From positions 1 to 42,843 of the forward strand of contig NZ_JALFCU010000003.1 of assembly GCF_022771645.1 (NCBI RefSeq): 42,843 bases of DNA, read 5' to 3'. This document shows positions 1 to 7,437 of this stretch, in pieces. Origin of the DNA: Selenomonas sp. (GTDB lineage: Bacteria; Bacillota; Negativicutes; Selenomonadales; Selenomonadaceae). The notes below the pieces were generated by a model. It saw nothing but the letters and a program-made list of their open reading frames with translations. It was not told the origin of the DNA and did not search any database. Made by a program: the position numbers and the translations under genes. How positions within the stretch are numbered: the first letter of the stretch is position 1; each line of letters begins with the position of its first letter.

Positions 1-1
1 G

Positions 2-568
2 TTCTGCGCGTGCTTCACGAAAGGCTTCAAGGCCATGGTTCCCGCCATCTTCATTCTCTGCCTCGCGTGGACGCTTTCGGGCATCTGCTCGGACAAATAC
101 CTCGACCTCGGCGGCTATGTCGGTGCCGTCGTCAGCTCGAACGCCACGGTCATGACGCTGCTGCCGCCGATCTTCTTCCTCGTCGCCATCGGCCTCGCAT
201 TCGCGACGGGCACGAGCTGGGGCACGTTCGGCATCCTGATTCCGATTGCGCTCGCCGTCGTCGGCACGGACAATCCGAGCCTGCTGACGCTCTGCGTCGC
301 GGCGACGCTTTCGGGCGCCGTCGGCGGCGACCATGCCTCGCCGATTTCCGATACGACGATTCTCGCTTCTGCTGGTGCGCAGTGCCACCATCTCGACCAC
401 GTCAGCACGCAGCTGCCGTACGTCCTGACCGTCGCCGTCTGCTGCCTGATTGGCTACATCGTCGACGGCCTCACGCAGAACGGCTGGCTCGGCCTCGCGA
501 CGGCCTTCGGCTGCCTCGTCGTCGTCATGCTCGGCATCCGCGCCAAAGTGCCGGTCGTGGATAAATGA
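2..568 (+). CDS. Na+/H+ antiporter, NhaC family (C-terminal part only)
   Basis: The reading frame is open from the window edge to a TGA at 566-568, so only the last 188 residues are visible. It is a polytopic membrane protein. The stretch GGDHASPISDTTILASAGA followed by a Cys-His pair and HVSTQLPY is characteristic of NhaC-type antiporters, which exchange cytoplasmic protons or sodium across the inner membrane. Several hydrophobic segments are visible (residues ~12-28, ~55-80, ~90-110, ~140-180). The first in-frame ATG at 35 is internal and is not the true start. The substrate cannot be told from this part; related proteins also move lactate/malate or amino acids together with Na+/H+. Confidence 0.85.
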   Translation, partial: FCACFTKGFKAMVPAIFILCLAWTLSGICSDKYLDLGGYVGAVVSSNATVMTLLPPIFFLVAIGLAFATGTSWGTFGILIPIALAVVGTDNPSLLTLCVAATLSGAVGGDHASPISDTTILASAGAQCHHLDHVSTQLPYVLTVAVCCLIGYIVDGLTQNGWLGLATAFGCLVVVMLGIRAKVPVVDK

Positions 569-603
569 AGCAGTTTGCCTGACGGCAAAAGGAAGCGTTC
601 ATC

Positions 604-768
604 ATGCTGCAAAAAGACAACGTCCAGGCCGCGCTTGACGCCATCGAAGCGTGTTGCGGCCATTGCGCCATCTGCTCCCCCGACTGTCCCATCGCCATCG
701 CCCGCCGCGCCATGCGCGGATTGCGTGACGATCTGATCGCGGCGGAGGAAATGGAGCAGGGCAACTGA
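604..768 (+). CDS. Small Cys-rich protein, 54 residues, function unknown
   Basis: ATG at 604 is preceded by an AAAGGAAG ribosome binding site (about 588-595), 35 bp after the antiporter stop, so the two are probably cotranscribed. The protein has six cysteines in a tight cluster, CCGHCAICSPDC, which looks like a metal or disulfide site, and then an Arg-rich helix ending in acidic residues. No known family is recognised. A strong terminator follows directly, which supports this as the last gene of a transcript. Confidence 0.6.
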   Translation: MLQKDNVQAALDAIEACCGHCAICSPDCPIAIARRAMRGLRDDLIAAEEMEQGN

Positions 769-777
769 ATACGGAAG

Positions 778-816
778 ACGGCAGGCCGCGTTTGGACGAG
801 TGCCTGCCGTTTTTGT
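778..816 (+). terminator. Rho-independent terminator
   Basis: Perfect 9-bp stem ACGGCAGGC (778-786) / GCCTGCCGT (802-810) followed by TTTTGTT. It closes the antiporter and Cys-rich gene transcript. Confidence 0.85.
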
Positions 817-987
817 TGAAAAAAAGGTGGACAAGTACCGATTTTTTTCAATATATGAGGTCTGCTTGTGACACGATATTGAAAAATAAGTGGACAGAGC
901 CACCTTTTTTTCAATACTATCTTGCTGAAGTGTGATCTTTATAGTATGATGTTGAAAAATAAGTGGACGAAGCCACCTTTTTTTCAA
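816..987. repeat. Three 36-bp palindromic repeats upstream of the AAA/DUF4143 gene
   Basis: Copies lie at 816-851, 879-914 and 952-987, separated by unrelated spacers of 27 and 37 bp. Copies 2 and 3 are almost identical and are each an inverted repeat with arms TTGAAAAATAAGTGG and CCACCTTTTTTTCAA around a 6-base loop. Copy 1 keeps the left arm with a degenerate right arm. The last copy ends 14 bp before the start codon of the ATPase gene, so the repeats sit exactly where its promoter and leader must be. Confidence 0.85.
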
Positions 988-1001
988 CAAGGGGAAGCAT
1001 T

Positions 1002-2255
1002 ATGGAAATCAAACGCGACATCTATCTGAAACGGCTCATTGATCGGATGCATAATGGTATGATTAAAATCATCACAGGCATTCGCCGCAGCGGCAAGTCT
1101 TATCTCCTGTTGAAGCTGTTCCGCAACCATCTGCTTGCCTCAGGGGTGCCGGAAGATCATATTCTCGTCATGGCGTTTGACCGCGTCGAAAACAAGCCCT
1201 ATTGTGATCCCGACCGGTTCATCACCTATTTTCATGAATTCGTGAAGGACGATGGGGATTACTATGTGCTTTTGGATGAAGTGCAGAACCTTGGCGACTT
1301 CGAAGCCGTTCTGAACTCTTTCCTTTATGAAGAGCATGTTGACGCCTATGTGACGGGTAGCAATTCGCGCTTCCTTTCCACGGATGTCATTACGGAATTT
1401 CGTGGGCGTGGCGACGAAGTGCATATCTATCCATTATCTTTTGCCGAATTTATGACCGTATATGATGGGGACATGTATCATGGATGGTTGCAGTATCTTT
1501 TGTATGGCGGACTTCCTTTAGCGGTGACGCTGAAATCAAATGAGCAAAGAGAATCCTATTTGATTCATCTTTTCCAGACAACCTATTTCAAGGACATCAT
1601 CGAGCGAAATCATTTGGAAAAGACACAGGAACTGGAAGACCTGGTGGACGTGCTTGCTTCCTCTGTCGGTTCTTTGACGAATCCTTCCAAAATTTTGGCG
1701 ACGTTCCAAAGCAGGCTGCACTCGTCCATCAGTTTGAACACGATTGTGCATTATATCAGTTTTTTGAAAGAAGCGTTCATTCTTCAAGAAGCAAAACGTT
1801 ATGATGTCAAGGGACGCAAATATATTGGCACACCTTTCAAATATTATTTTGAGGATATCGGCTTGCGTAATGCACGACTCCGTTTTCGTCAGACGGACGA
1901 ACCGCATCTTATGGAAAATATTTTGTACAACGAGCTTCGGTTGAGGGGATATCAAGTGGATGTCGGCAGTGTGGCGCAACGCGCACGTAATGACAATGGG
2001 GTGCGGCAACTGAAGCGCCTCGAAGTGGATTTCGTCGCAAACCTCGGCAGCAAGCGCTACTACATCCAATCTGCATACGCGATTCCCGATGAAGAAAAGC
2101 GTCGGCAGGAGAAAGCGTCGCTCTTGGCGCTCCGGGATTCGTTCAAGAAGATTATCGTCGTCAATGGTTTTGTTCCTGTGTGGCGCGACGATGACGGCAT
2201 CTTGACGGCGCCGCTCCTCGACTTCCTGCTCGACCCGAAGAGCCTCGACTGGTGA
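1002..2255 (+). CDS. ATP-binding protein, AAA_14 / DUF4143 family
   Basis: Residue numbers here assume the ATG at 1002 (417 residues), chosen because AAGGGGAAG lies just upstream; an in-frame ATG at 963 would fall inside a repeat. The N-terminal part is a P-loop ATPase with Walker A GIRRSGKS (about residues 27-34) and Walker B YYVLLDEVQNL (about 85-95). The C-terminal half contains a DUF4143 module with the late LEVDFVA motif that resembles a PD-(D/E)XK nuclease core. Proteins of this family are common, mobile and poorly characterised; some are linked to defence or DNA processing. A decayed relative is present at 5260-6043. Confidence 0.85.
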   Translation: MEIKRDIYLKRLIDRMHNGMIKIITGIRRSGKSYLLLKLFRNHLLASGVPEDHILVMAFDRVENKPYCDPDRFITYFHEFVKDDGDYYVLLDEVQNLGDFEAVLNSFLYEEHVDAYVTGSNSRFLSTDVITEFRGRGDEVHIYPLSFAEFMTVYDGDMYHGWLQYLLYGGLPLAVTLKSNEQRESYLIHLFQTTYFKDIIERNHLEKTQELEDLVDVLASSVGSLTNPSKILATFQSRLHSSISLNTIVHYISFLKEAFILQEAKRYDVKGRKYIGTPFKYYFEDIGLRNARLRFRQTDEPHLMENILYNELRLRGYQVDVGSVAQRARNDNGVRQLKRLEVDFVANLGSKRYYIQSAYAIPDEEKRRQEKASLLALRDSFKKIIVVNGFVPVWRDDDGILTAPLLDFLLDPKSLDW

Positions 2256-2275
2256 TAGGGAAAGGACCACTGTTT

Positions 2276-3037
2276 ATGGAAAAACATTTCGACATCAACG
2301 CGGACGGCTACAGCGTCCGTTGCAAGCTCTTCGCGCACAGCGATGCGCGGACGTACGCGCGCATCGTCATCTGCACGCACGGCTACGGCGGCAGCAAGGA
2401 TCGCGCGAATATCCAGAAATTCGCGGAGAAGGAGACGGCGAAGTACAAGACGGACGCGGTCATCGCGTTCGACTGGCCATGCCACGGGCAGGACGCGCGC
2501 AAGAAGCTCGTGCTCTCCGAATGCATGGAATACCTGACGCTCGTCGTGAACCACGCGAAAGACGTCCTGCAGGCGCAAGATATCTTCATCTACTCCGTCA
2601 GCTTCGGTGGCTACCTCACGCTGAAATACATCGCCGAGGTCGGCAACCCGTTCAAAAAAATCGCGCTCCGCTGCCCCGGCATCCGCATGTACGATCTCAT
2701 GCGCGCGAACGTTTCGGAGGACGACTGGAAGAAAATCGAGAAGGGCAAGGACGTGCTCATCGGCATGGAACGCAAGATGAAAGTCGACCGGCAGCTGTTC
2801 GACGACCTCGCCGCGAGCGACGTGCGGAAATACGAATACTTCGACTGCGCTGACGACATGATGATCCTCCACGGCACGGCCGATACAACCGTGCCCATCG
2901 AGGACTCCCAAACGTTTGCCGAAAACAACGTCATCACGTTCGTCCCCGTCGAAGGCGCTGACCACCCGTTCCGCGACCCGAAGCTCATGGACTTCGCCAT
3001 CCACGAGATCATCGAGTTCTTCGCGCCGGAGGCGTGA
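2276..3037 (+). CDS. Alpha/beta hydrolase
   Basis: A 253-residue cytoplasmic alpha/beta hydrolase (serine esterase/acylhydrolase type). Visible are the oxyanion-hole motif HGYGGSK (about residues 38-44), the nucleophile elbow SVSFGG in which the second Ser is the likely nucleophile, the acid in HGTADTTVP, and the catalytic His in GADHPF near the end. ATG at 2276 has AAAGGA nine bases upstream. A GTG at 2252 would overlap the preceding stop but has no better binding site. The substrate is unknown. The gene probably shares a transcript with the ATPase upstream. Confidence 0.85.
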   Translation: MEKHFDINADGYSVRCKLFAHSDARTYARIVICTHGYGGSKDRANIQKFAEKETAKYKTDAVIAFDWPCHGQDARKKLVLSECMEYLTLVVNHAKDVLQAQDIFIYSVSFGGYLTLKYIAEVGNPFKKIALRCPGIRMYDLMRANVSEDDWKKIEKGKDVLIGMERKMKVDRQLFDDLAASDVRKYEYFDCADDMMILHGTADTTVPIEDSQTFAENNVITFVPVEGADHPFRDPKLMDFAIHEIIEFFAPEA

Positions 3038-3075
3038 GGGCTTTGCGATACGACAAAGAAATGAGCGCGCAAAAA

Positions 3076-3107
3076 AGCGGGTGCTCCGTTGTGGAGACCC
3101 GCTCTTT
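3076..3107. terminator. Bidirectional terminator
   Basis: Stem AGCGGGT (3076-3082) / ACCCGCT (3097-3103), with A-run before and CTTTT after, between the convergent hydrolase and DUF1858 genes. Confidence 0.8.
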
Positions 3108-3122
3108 TCGTGTGCGTGGAAC

Positions 3123-3332
3123 TTATGCGTTCGCCGTGGCGCCGACGCAGTCGTTGAGGCCCTGGATGAGGGCGTCGACGTCGATGCCGTGCGCGAGCGC
3201 GCCCTGCTCGATGTTCTCGAAGTGCGCGGCGGCGCAGCCGAGGCAGCCCATGCCGGCGCTCATGAAGACTTCCACCGTATCCGGATACTGCTGGACGACT
3301 TCGAGGATGCTCATATCTTTCGTGATTGCCAT
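3123..3332 (-). CDS. DUF1858 domain protein (redox-disulfide type)
   Basis: A 69-residue protein that fits the whole DUF1858 family: N-terminal DMSILEVVQQYPDTVEVF, then the Cys pair in GMGCLGCAAAHFENIEQGA, then a short helix. Members are often found next to hybrid-cluster or iron-sulfur enzymes in anaerobes and are thought to be small redox or metal-handling proteins; the exact job is not known. The start ATG has a GGAGGTTTTTCACA-type leader on the minus strand. It is a stand-alone gene here. Confidence 0.85.
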   Translation of the reverse strand: MAITKDMSILEVVQQYPDTVEVFMSAGMGCLGCAAAHFENIEQGALAHGIDVDALIQGLNDCVGATANA

Positions 3333-3413
3333 TGTGAAAAACCTCCTGACAAAGAATGCAACGTTCGGGCGGAGAAAACCCCCGTGGGGTATTCCATGCC
3401 CTTCTGTGAAAGC

Positions 3414-3422
3414 ATTATATCA
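3414..3422 (-). promoter_or_regulatory. Extended -10 promoter of the DUF1858 gene
   Basis: On the minus strand TGATATAAT, an extended -10 element, lies about 80 bases before the start codon at 3332. No good -35 is seen, as is usual for extended -10 promoters. A small ACCCC/GGGGT hairpin (3378-3391) lies in the leader. Confidence 0.55.
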
Positions 3423-3590
3423 CAAGTCGTGCGTGTTTTCACCATCGAATGTTACGTTTTTTTGCCGGATTTTTGTTCCGCAAGCAGGATTTTTTGTTTT
3501 TCGGGGCGGGAGGGGTGGTTTTTCTGTCGTATCCGCGATAGAATAGGGGGCGAATCATGAAATCAAAGGTGCTTTCGTGGAGGGATCGTC

Positions 3591-4397
3591 TTGGGACTCA
3601 TTGCATGGGAAGGGCTCGGTGTTCCCATCTATACCTATGGACTCGTCGTGTGCGCGGCCGTCGTGCTCGGCGCGGCGTGCGCGTGGGTGTCGGTGCGCCT
3701 GCGCCATGAGCGCACGGCGCCGCTCCTCGACCTCCTCGTTTACGGCCTGCCTGTCGCGCTCGTCTTCGCGCGCGGCGGCTTCGTGCTGCACAATTTCGCG
3801 CAGTACGCGAATAGCCTCGTAGAAATCTTCTGTGTCTGGCATGGCGGCCTGTCGTTTTACGGCGGCATGCTCGGCTTTTTCTTGACGGTGCTCGGCTACA
3901 GCGTCGTGCACGGCGTGAGCGCTTGGCGCTGGCTCGACCTCTTGGTGCCGGCGTTCATCCTCGCCGTCGTCATCCACGAGCTCGGCATCTTCGGCATGCA
4001 GCTCACGATGGGGACGCCGTTCCCGGCCGACGTGCCGAACGACCACACGCTCATGGAATACATCGAGTACCGCTACCGGCCGATGGGCTTCGAGAACATG
4101 CTGTATTTCCGCCCCATCGCACTCTATCAGGCGGGGTTGCAGTTCGCGGCGTTCGTCCTCGTCTCGCTCGCCTCTTGTCTCGACGCGCATCGCAGGCGGC
4201 CGTGGCCGGCGGGCTGCCTGTTCCTGTTCGGCCTCGGCCTCGTCGCGGCCATCCGCTTCGGGTGTGGCTTCTTTTACCTGAACGCGCATCCCGAGGCGCT
4301 GCTGCCGCTCGGGCGGCTGTTGTCGGGCGGCGCCGTCGTTCTTTCGCTCATCTTGTTCCTCTTGCGGTGGCGCTCGCGCCCGCGCTTCTCATTCTGA
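3591..4397 (+). CDS. Lgt-like membrane protein with degenerate signature
   Basis: A 268-residue polytopic membrane protein. WHGGLSFYGGMLGFF (about residue 84 on) matches the conserved H-GG loop of prolipoprotein diacylglyceryl transferase. The Lgt signature GRxGNFxNGE, with its essential Arg, is replaced here by HELGIFGMQLTMG, and the usual H-P-x-Q-L-Y-E is FRPIALYQ. It is therefore a divergent relative, probably without normal Lgt activity. The start is TTG at 3591, chosen because GGAGGG lies six bases upstream. The next gene, a deacetylase, begins 15 bp after the stop, so the pair is likely cotranscribed and may act together at the cell surface. Confidence 0.75.
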   Translation: MGLIAWEGLGVPIYTYGLVVCAAVVLGAACAWVSVRLRHERTAPLLDLLVYGLPVALVFARGGFVLHNFAQYANSLVEIFCVWHGGLSFYGGMLGFFLTVLGYSVVHGVSAWRWLDLLVPAFILAVVIHELGIFGMQLTMGTPFPADVPNDHTLMEYIEYRYRPMGFENMLYFRPIALYQAGLQFAAFVLVSLASCLDAHRRRPWPAGCLFLFGLGLVAAIRFGCGFFYLNAHPEALLPLGRLLSGGAVVLSLILFLLRWRSRPRFSF

Positions 4398-4412
4398 AAA
4401 CGGAGGCCTCCT

Positions 4413-5246
4413 ATGTTTTCTTTTCCGACACATCAAGACCGTCCGCGCTGGGCGCGGCGCATCGTCCTCCTCGTGATGCTCCTCGCCATCCCGTTCCTGC
4501 TCGCGAGCCCGAAGCAGATGACGGCGAGCATGGTCGCGGACAGCGAGAACGGCACAAAGGTGCTGATCCTGAACTACCACAAGATCGACGACACGTTCAT
4601 CTCGCTCGCCGTGCGGCCGGAGGATTTCGATGCGCAGATGAAATACCTCGCGGACAACGGCTACCACACGATCACGCCAGACGAGCTCTACGACAGCCTC
4701 GCGGGCAACGCGGAGCTGCCGGAGAACCCCGTCATGATCACGTTCGACGACGGCTACAAGGACAACTACGAAAACGCGTATCCGATTCTCAAGAAATACG
4801 GCTTCAAGGGCACGATCTTCGTCGTGTCGAGCTTCCTCGGCGTCTATCCGAACTACATGACGTGGGATCAGGCGCGCGAGATGGACGCGGACAACATCTC
4901 CATCCAGTCGCACACCGTCGACCACAAGTCGATGACGGACCTCTCGGACGACGAGCTCCGCGCCGAACTCGTCGACTCGAAGAAAAAAATCGAGAAGGAG
5001 CTCGGCCACGAGATCGGCTACATGGCCTATCCGACCGGCACGTACAACCTCCACATCGCGAACCTCGTCAAAGAGGCCGGCTACAAGGCCGCGTTCACGA
5101 TCAAGTACGGCAACGTCGACAAGGCCAGCAACATCTACGCCCTCGAGCGCGTCCCCGTGTTCCACACGGAGGATACGAACAAATCGTTCCTCGAACGCAT
5201 CCGTTACACGCCGATTTTCGAGCGGTTCGGGTGGATCAAGAGCTGA
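4413..5246 (+). CDS. Polysaccharide deacetylase (NodB homology), membrane-anchored
   Basis: A 277-residue protein with an N-terminal signal-anchor (about residues 16-33) and an extracytoplasmic NodB domain. Motif 1 TFDDGY (about 110-115) supplies the catalytic base and metal Asp, motif 2 SHTVDH supplies metal His residues, and motif 3 is YPTGTYN. These enzymes remove acetyl groups from N-acetylglucosamine polymers; the layout resembles PgaB/IcaB-like deacetylases that begin with a xNYHxI strand, here LNYHKI. It follows an Lgt-like gene closely. The C-terminal end touches the remnant of a broken ATPase gene. Confidence 0.9.
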   Translation: MFSFPTHQDRPRWARRIVLLVMLLAIPFLLASPKQMTASMVADSENGTKVLILNYHKIDDTFISLAVRPEDFDAQMKYLADNGYHTITPDELYDSLAGNAELPENPVMITFDDGYKDNYENAYPILKKYGFKGTIFVVSSFLGVYPNYMTWDQAREMDADNISIQSHTVDHKSMTDLSDDELRAELVDSKKKIEKELGHEIGYMAYPTGTYNLHIANLVKEAGYKAAFTIKYGNVDKASNIYALERVPVFHTEDTNKSFLERIRYTPIFERFGWIKS

Positions 5247-5259
5247 AGCTGCTGCAGCG

Positions 5260-6043
5260 GGCAGCCTGCTCGGCATCACGATCCACCGCGAGCACGATTC
5301 GTTCCCCGTTGGCAAGGTGCAGTCACTCTCGCTCTATCCAATGGATTTCGAGGAATTTTTGTTCGCGTTCGGTGAGGAAGCGCTTGCGGAAGAAATCCGC
5401 GCCCATGCATCCTCGTGCGAAGCGATGTCGGAAGTCCTGCATCAAAAGGCGCTCGGCCTCTATCATGCATATCTCGTCGTCGGCGGAATGCCGGAGGCCG
5501 TGCAATCGTATACGCAGACGCAGTTCCGCGAGGTCTCGGCCATCCAGCAGGAAATCCTCGACAACTATACGGCGGACATGGCGAAATACGCCGTGCCGGC
5601 GGACGCCGTGAAGATCGCGGCGTGCTATCGTTCGCTGCCTGCGCAACTCGCGAAGGAAAACCACAAGTTCCAATACCGTGTCGTGCAGCATGGCGGGCGT
5701 GCCGAAGGAACTGATCCTGAACGCATTGCCGAGCTTGTATCCTGGCGCGGTGACGGAGAATTACATCGCCGAGGCGCTCGCTGCGAACGGCTTTGATTTG
5801 TTCTACTGGACGAGCGGGCAGACGGCGGAGCTCGACTTCGTGCTCCAGCGCGGCATGGACATCATCCCTGTCGAGGTGAAGCGGGGCACGAACGTGCGCT
5901 CGCGCAGCCTTGATGTATATCGGAAAACCCAGGATGTGCCGCGCGCCATCCGCTTTTCCGAGCAGAACTTCGGCCGCGAGGGCACGCTCCTGTCGCTGCC
6001 GCTGTACGCAGCGTTTGCAGTAGAAAAGACGGGACAACCATAG
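5260..6043 (+). pseudogene. Broken AAA_14/DUF4143 ATPase gene
   Basis: The frame holding GSLLGITIHRE and SFPVGKVQSLSLYPMDFEEFLF is the middle of an AAA_14/DUF4143 protein, but it has no P-loop: everything upstream is missing and the homology starts only 14 bp after the deacetylase stop. The frame runs through LPAQLAKENHKFQYRVVQHG and then shifts near 5690-5720. The C-terminal part, with TENYIAEALAANGFDLFYW and AELDFVLQRGMDIIPVEVKRG, continues in another frame to 6043. The internal segment normally between these blocks is also missing. This is a truncated, frameshifted copy of the same broad family as the intact gene at 1002. Confidence 0.85.
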
Positions 6044-6058
6044 ATGGCATAAACAACA

Positions 6059-6093
6059 AGGCGCCGCACGGAATTTCGTGCGGCGCCTGTTTT
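6059..6093. terminator. Strong terminator between pseudogene and purA
   Basis: Perfect 12-bp stem AGGCGCCGCACG (6059-6070) / CGTGCGGCGCCT (6077-6088) followed by GTTTT on the plus strand. On the minus strand it lies 25 bp after the purA stop and probably ends that operon too. Confidence 0.8.
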
Positions 6094-6117
6094 GTGTGCG
6101 TATGAGGTTTTTGCGGC

Positions 6118-7404
6118 TCAGAAGATATCCTTCGCGATGACGATGGTCTCGTCGCGGTTCGGGCCGACGGAGACGATGCCGAGCTGGATGCCGGTGACTT
6201 CGGCCATGCGCTCGAGGTATGCTTTCGCTTTCTCCGGGAGGTCTTCGTATTTGCGGATTTTCGTGATGTCCGTCTTCCAGCCGGGGAACGTCTCGTAGAC
6301 CGGCTCGACGTCGGCGAGGACTTTGAGGCTCGCCGGGATTTCGTTCAGGAGCTTGCCTTTGTACTTGTAGCCCGTGCACATCTTGATCTCGTCGAAGCTG
6401 TCGAGGATGTCGAGACGCGTGACGGCCATGTAGTCGATGCCGGAGAGCAGGCCGGCGTAGCGGACGACGCAGGCGTCGAGCCAGCCCGTGCGGCGCGGGC
6501 GGCCCGTGACGACGCCGTATTCGTGGCCTTCCTCGCGGATCTTGTCGCCGATGGCGTTCAGCTGCTCCGTCGGGAACGGGCCTTCGCCGACGCGCGTGCA
6601 GTAGGCCTTGACGATGCCGACGACCTTGTCGATCTTCTTCGGCGCGACGCCAGCGCCGACGCCGACGCCGCCCGAGATCGGATGCGAAGCCGTGACGTAC
6701 GGATACGTGCCGTAGTCGATGTCGAGCATCGTGGCCTGCGCGCCCTCGAACAGGACTTTCTTGCCGGCGTTGATTTCGTCGTTCAGCAGCGCGATCGTGT
6801 CGCAGACGTACGGGCGCAGACGGTCGGCGTAGCCCTCGTATTCTTTGAGCATCGCGTCATAGTCGAGCGGCTCATGATCGTAGAGGAGCCCCAGCTCCTT
6901 GTTCTTGATCGCGAGGTTTTCTTTCAGGCGCTTCGCGAATTCTTCCTTGTCGATGAAATCACAGACGCGGATGCCGATGCGGTTGTCGCGGTCCATGTAG
7001 CACGGGCCGATGCCGCGGTGCGTCGTGCCGACTTTGCTCTTGCCGCGCGCTTCGTCGCCGAGGCCGTCCATGAGGCAATGGTATGGCAGCACGACGTGGG
7101 CGCGGTTCGAGATGCGGATGCCGGAGAGGTCGATGCCGCGCGCGGCCATGCCGTCCATTTCTTCGAGCATGACTTTCGGGTCGAACGCGACGCCGTTGCC
7201 GACGATGCACAGAGAGCCTTTGTAGAGGATGCCGGACGGCATGAGGCGCAGCTTGTACGCTTCGCCGTCGACGACGACGGTGTGGCCGGCATTGCTGCCG
7301 CCCTGATAGCGCACGACGATGTCCGCCTGCTGCGCGAGGTAATCGACGATCTTGCCTTTGCCCTCGTCACCCCATTGGGTGCCGGTTACTACGACGGTAG
7401 ACAT
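6118..7404 (-). CDS. purA: Adenylosuccinate synthetase
   Basis: The 428-residue length is normal for PurA. The N-terminal P-loop-like GTQWGDEGKGK (residues 8-18), SNAGHTVV, and the GIGPCYMDR segment are family signatures. It converts IMP, aspartate and GTP to adenylosuccinate in the cytoplasm, the first dedicated step to AMP. The start ATG has AAAGGAG upstream. It lies 33 bp downstream of purB in the same direction, so one transcript makes both enzymes of the IMP to AMP branch. Confidence 0.98.
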   Translation of the reverse strand: MSTVVVTGTQWGDEGKGKIVDYLAQQADIVVRYQGGSNAGHTVVVDGEAYKLRLMPSGILYKGSLCIVGNGVAFDPKVMLEEMDGMAARGIDLSGIRISNRAHVVLPYHCLMDGLGDEARGKSKVGTTHRGIGPCYMDRDNRIGIRVCDFIDKEEFAKRLKENLAIKNKELGLLYDHEPLDYDAMLKEYEGYADRLRPYVCDTIALLNDEINAGKKVLFEGAQATMLDIDYGTYPYVTASHPISGGVGVGAGVAPKKIDKVVGIVKAYCTRVGEGPFPTEQLNAIGDKIREEGHEYGVVTGRPRRTGWLDACVVRYAGLLSGIDYMAVTRLDILDSFDEIKMCTGYKYKGKLLNEIPASLKVLADVEPVYETFPGWKTDITKIRKYEDLPEKAKAYLERMAEVTGIQLGIVSVGPNRDETIVIAKDIF

Positions 7405-7437
7405 ATGAAAAATCTCCTTTATGTGTGTTCGTAAAAA

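Noticed and set aside
816..987. Mini CRISPR array (36-bp repeats with 27- and 37-bp spacers)
   Set aside because: Only three units, unequal spacing, near-perfect internal palindromes, AT-rich arms and no cas genes; position directly before a start codon fits regulation better.
963..1001. Upstream ATG start for the AAA/DUF4143 protein
   Set aside because: The first 13 codons would lie inside the palindromic repeat; the ATG at 1002 has the ribosome binding site.
3555..4289. Long Glu/Arg-rich minus-strand frame opposite the Lgt-like gene
   Set aside because: GC-rich codon shadow of the plus-strand gene; no start site or domain. The same holds for the long frame of 36975-40892 opposite hsdM and hsdR.
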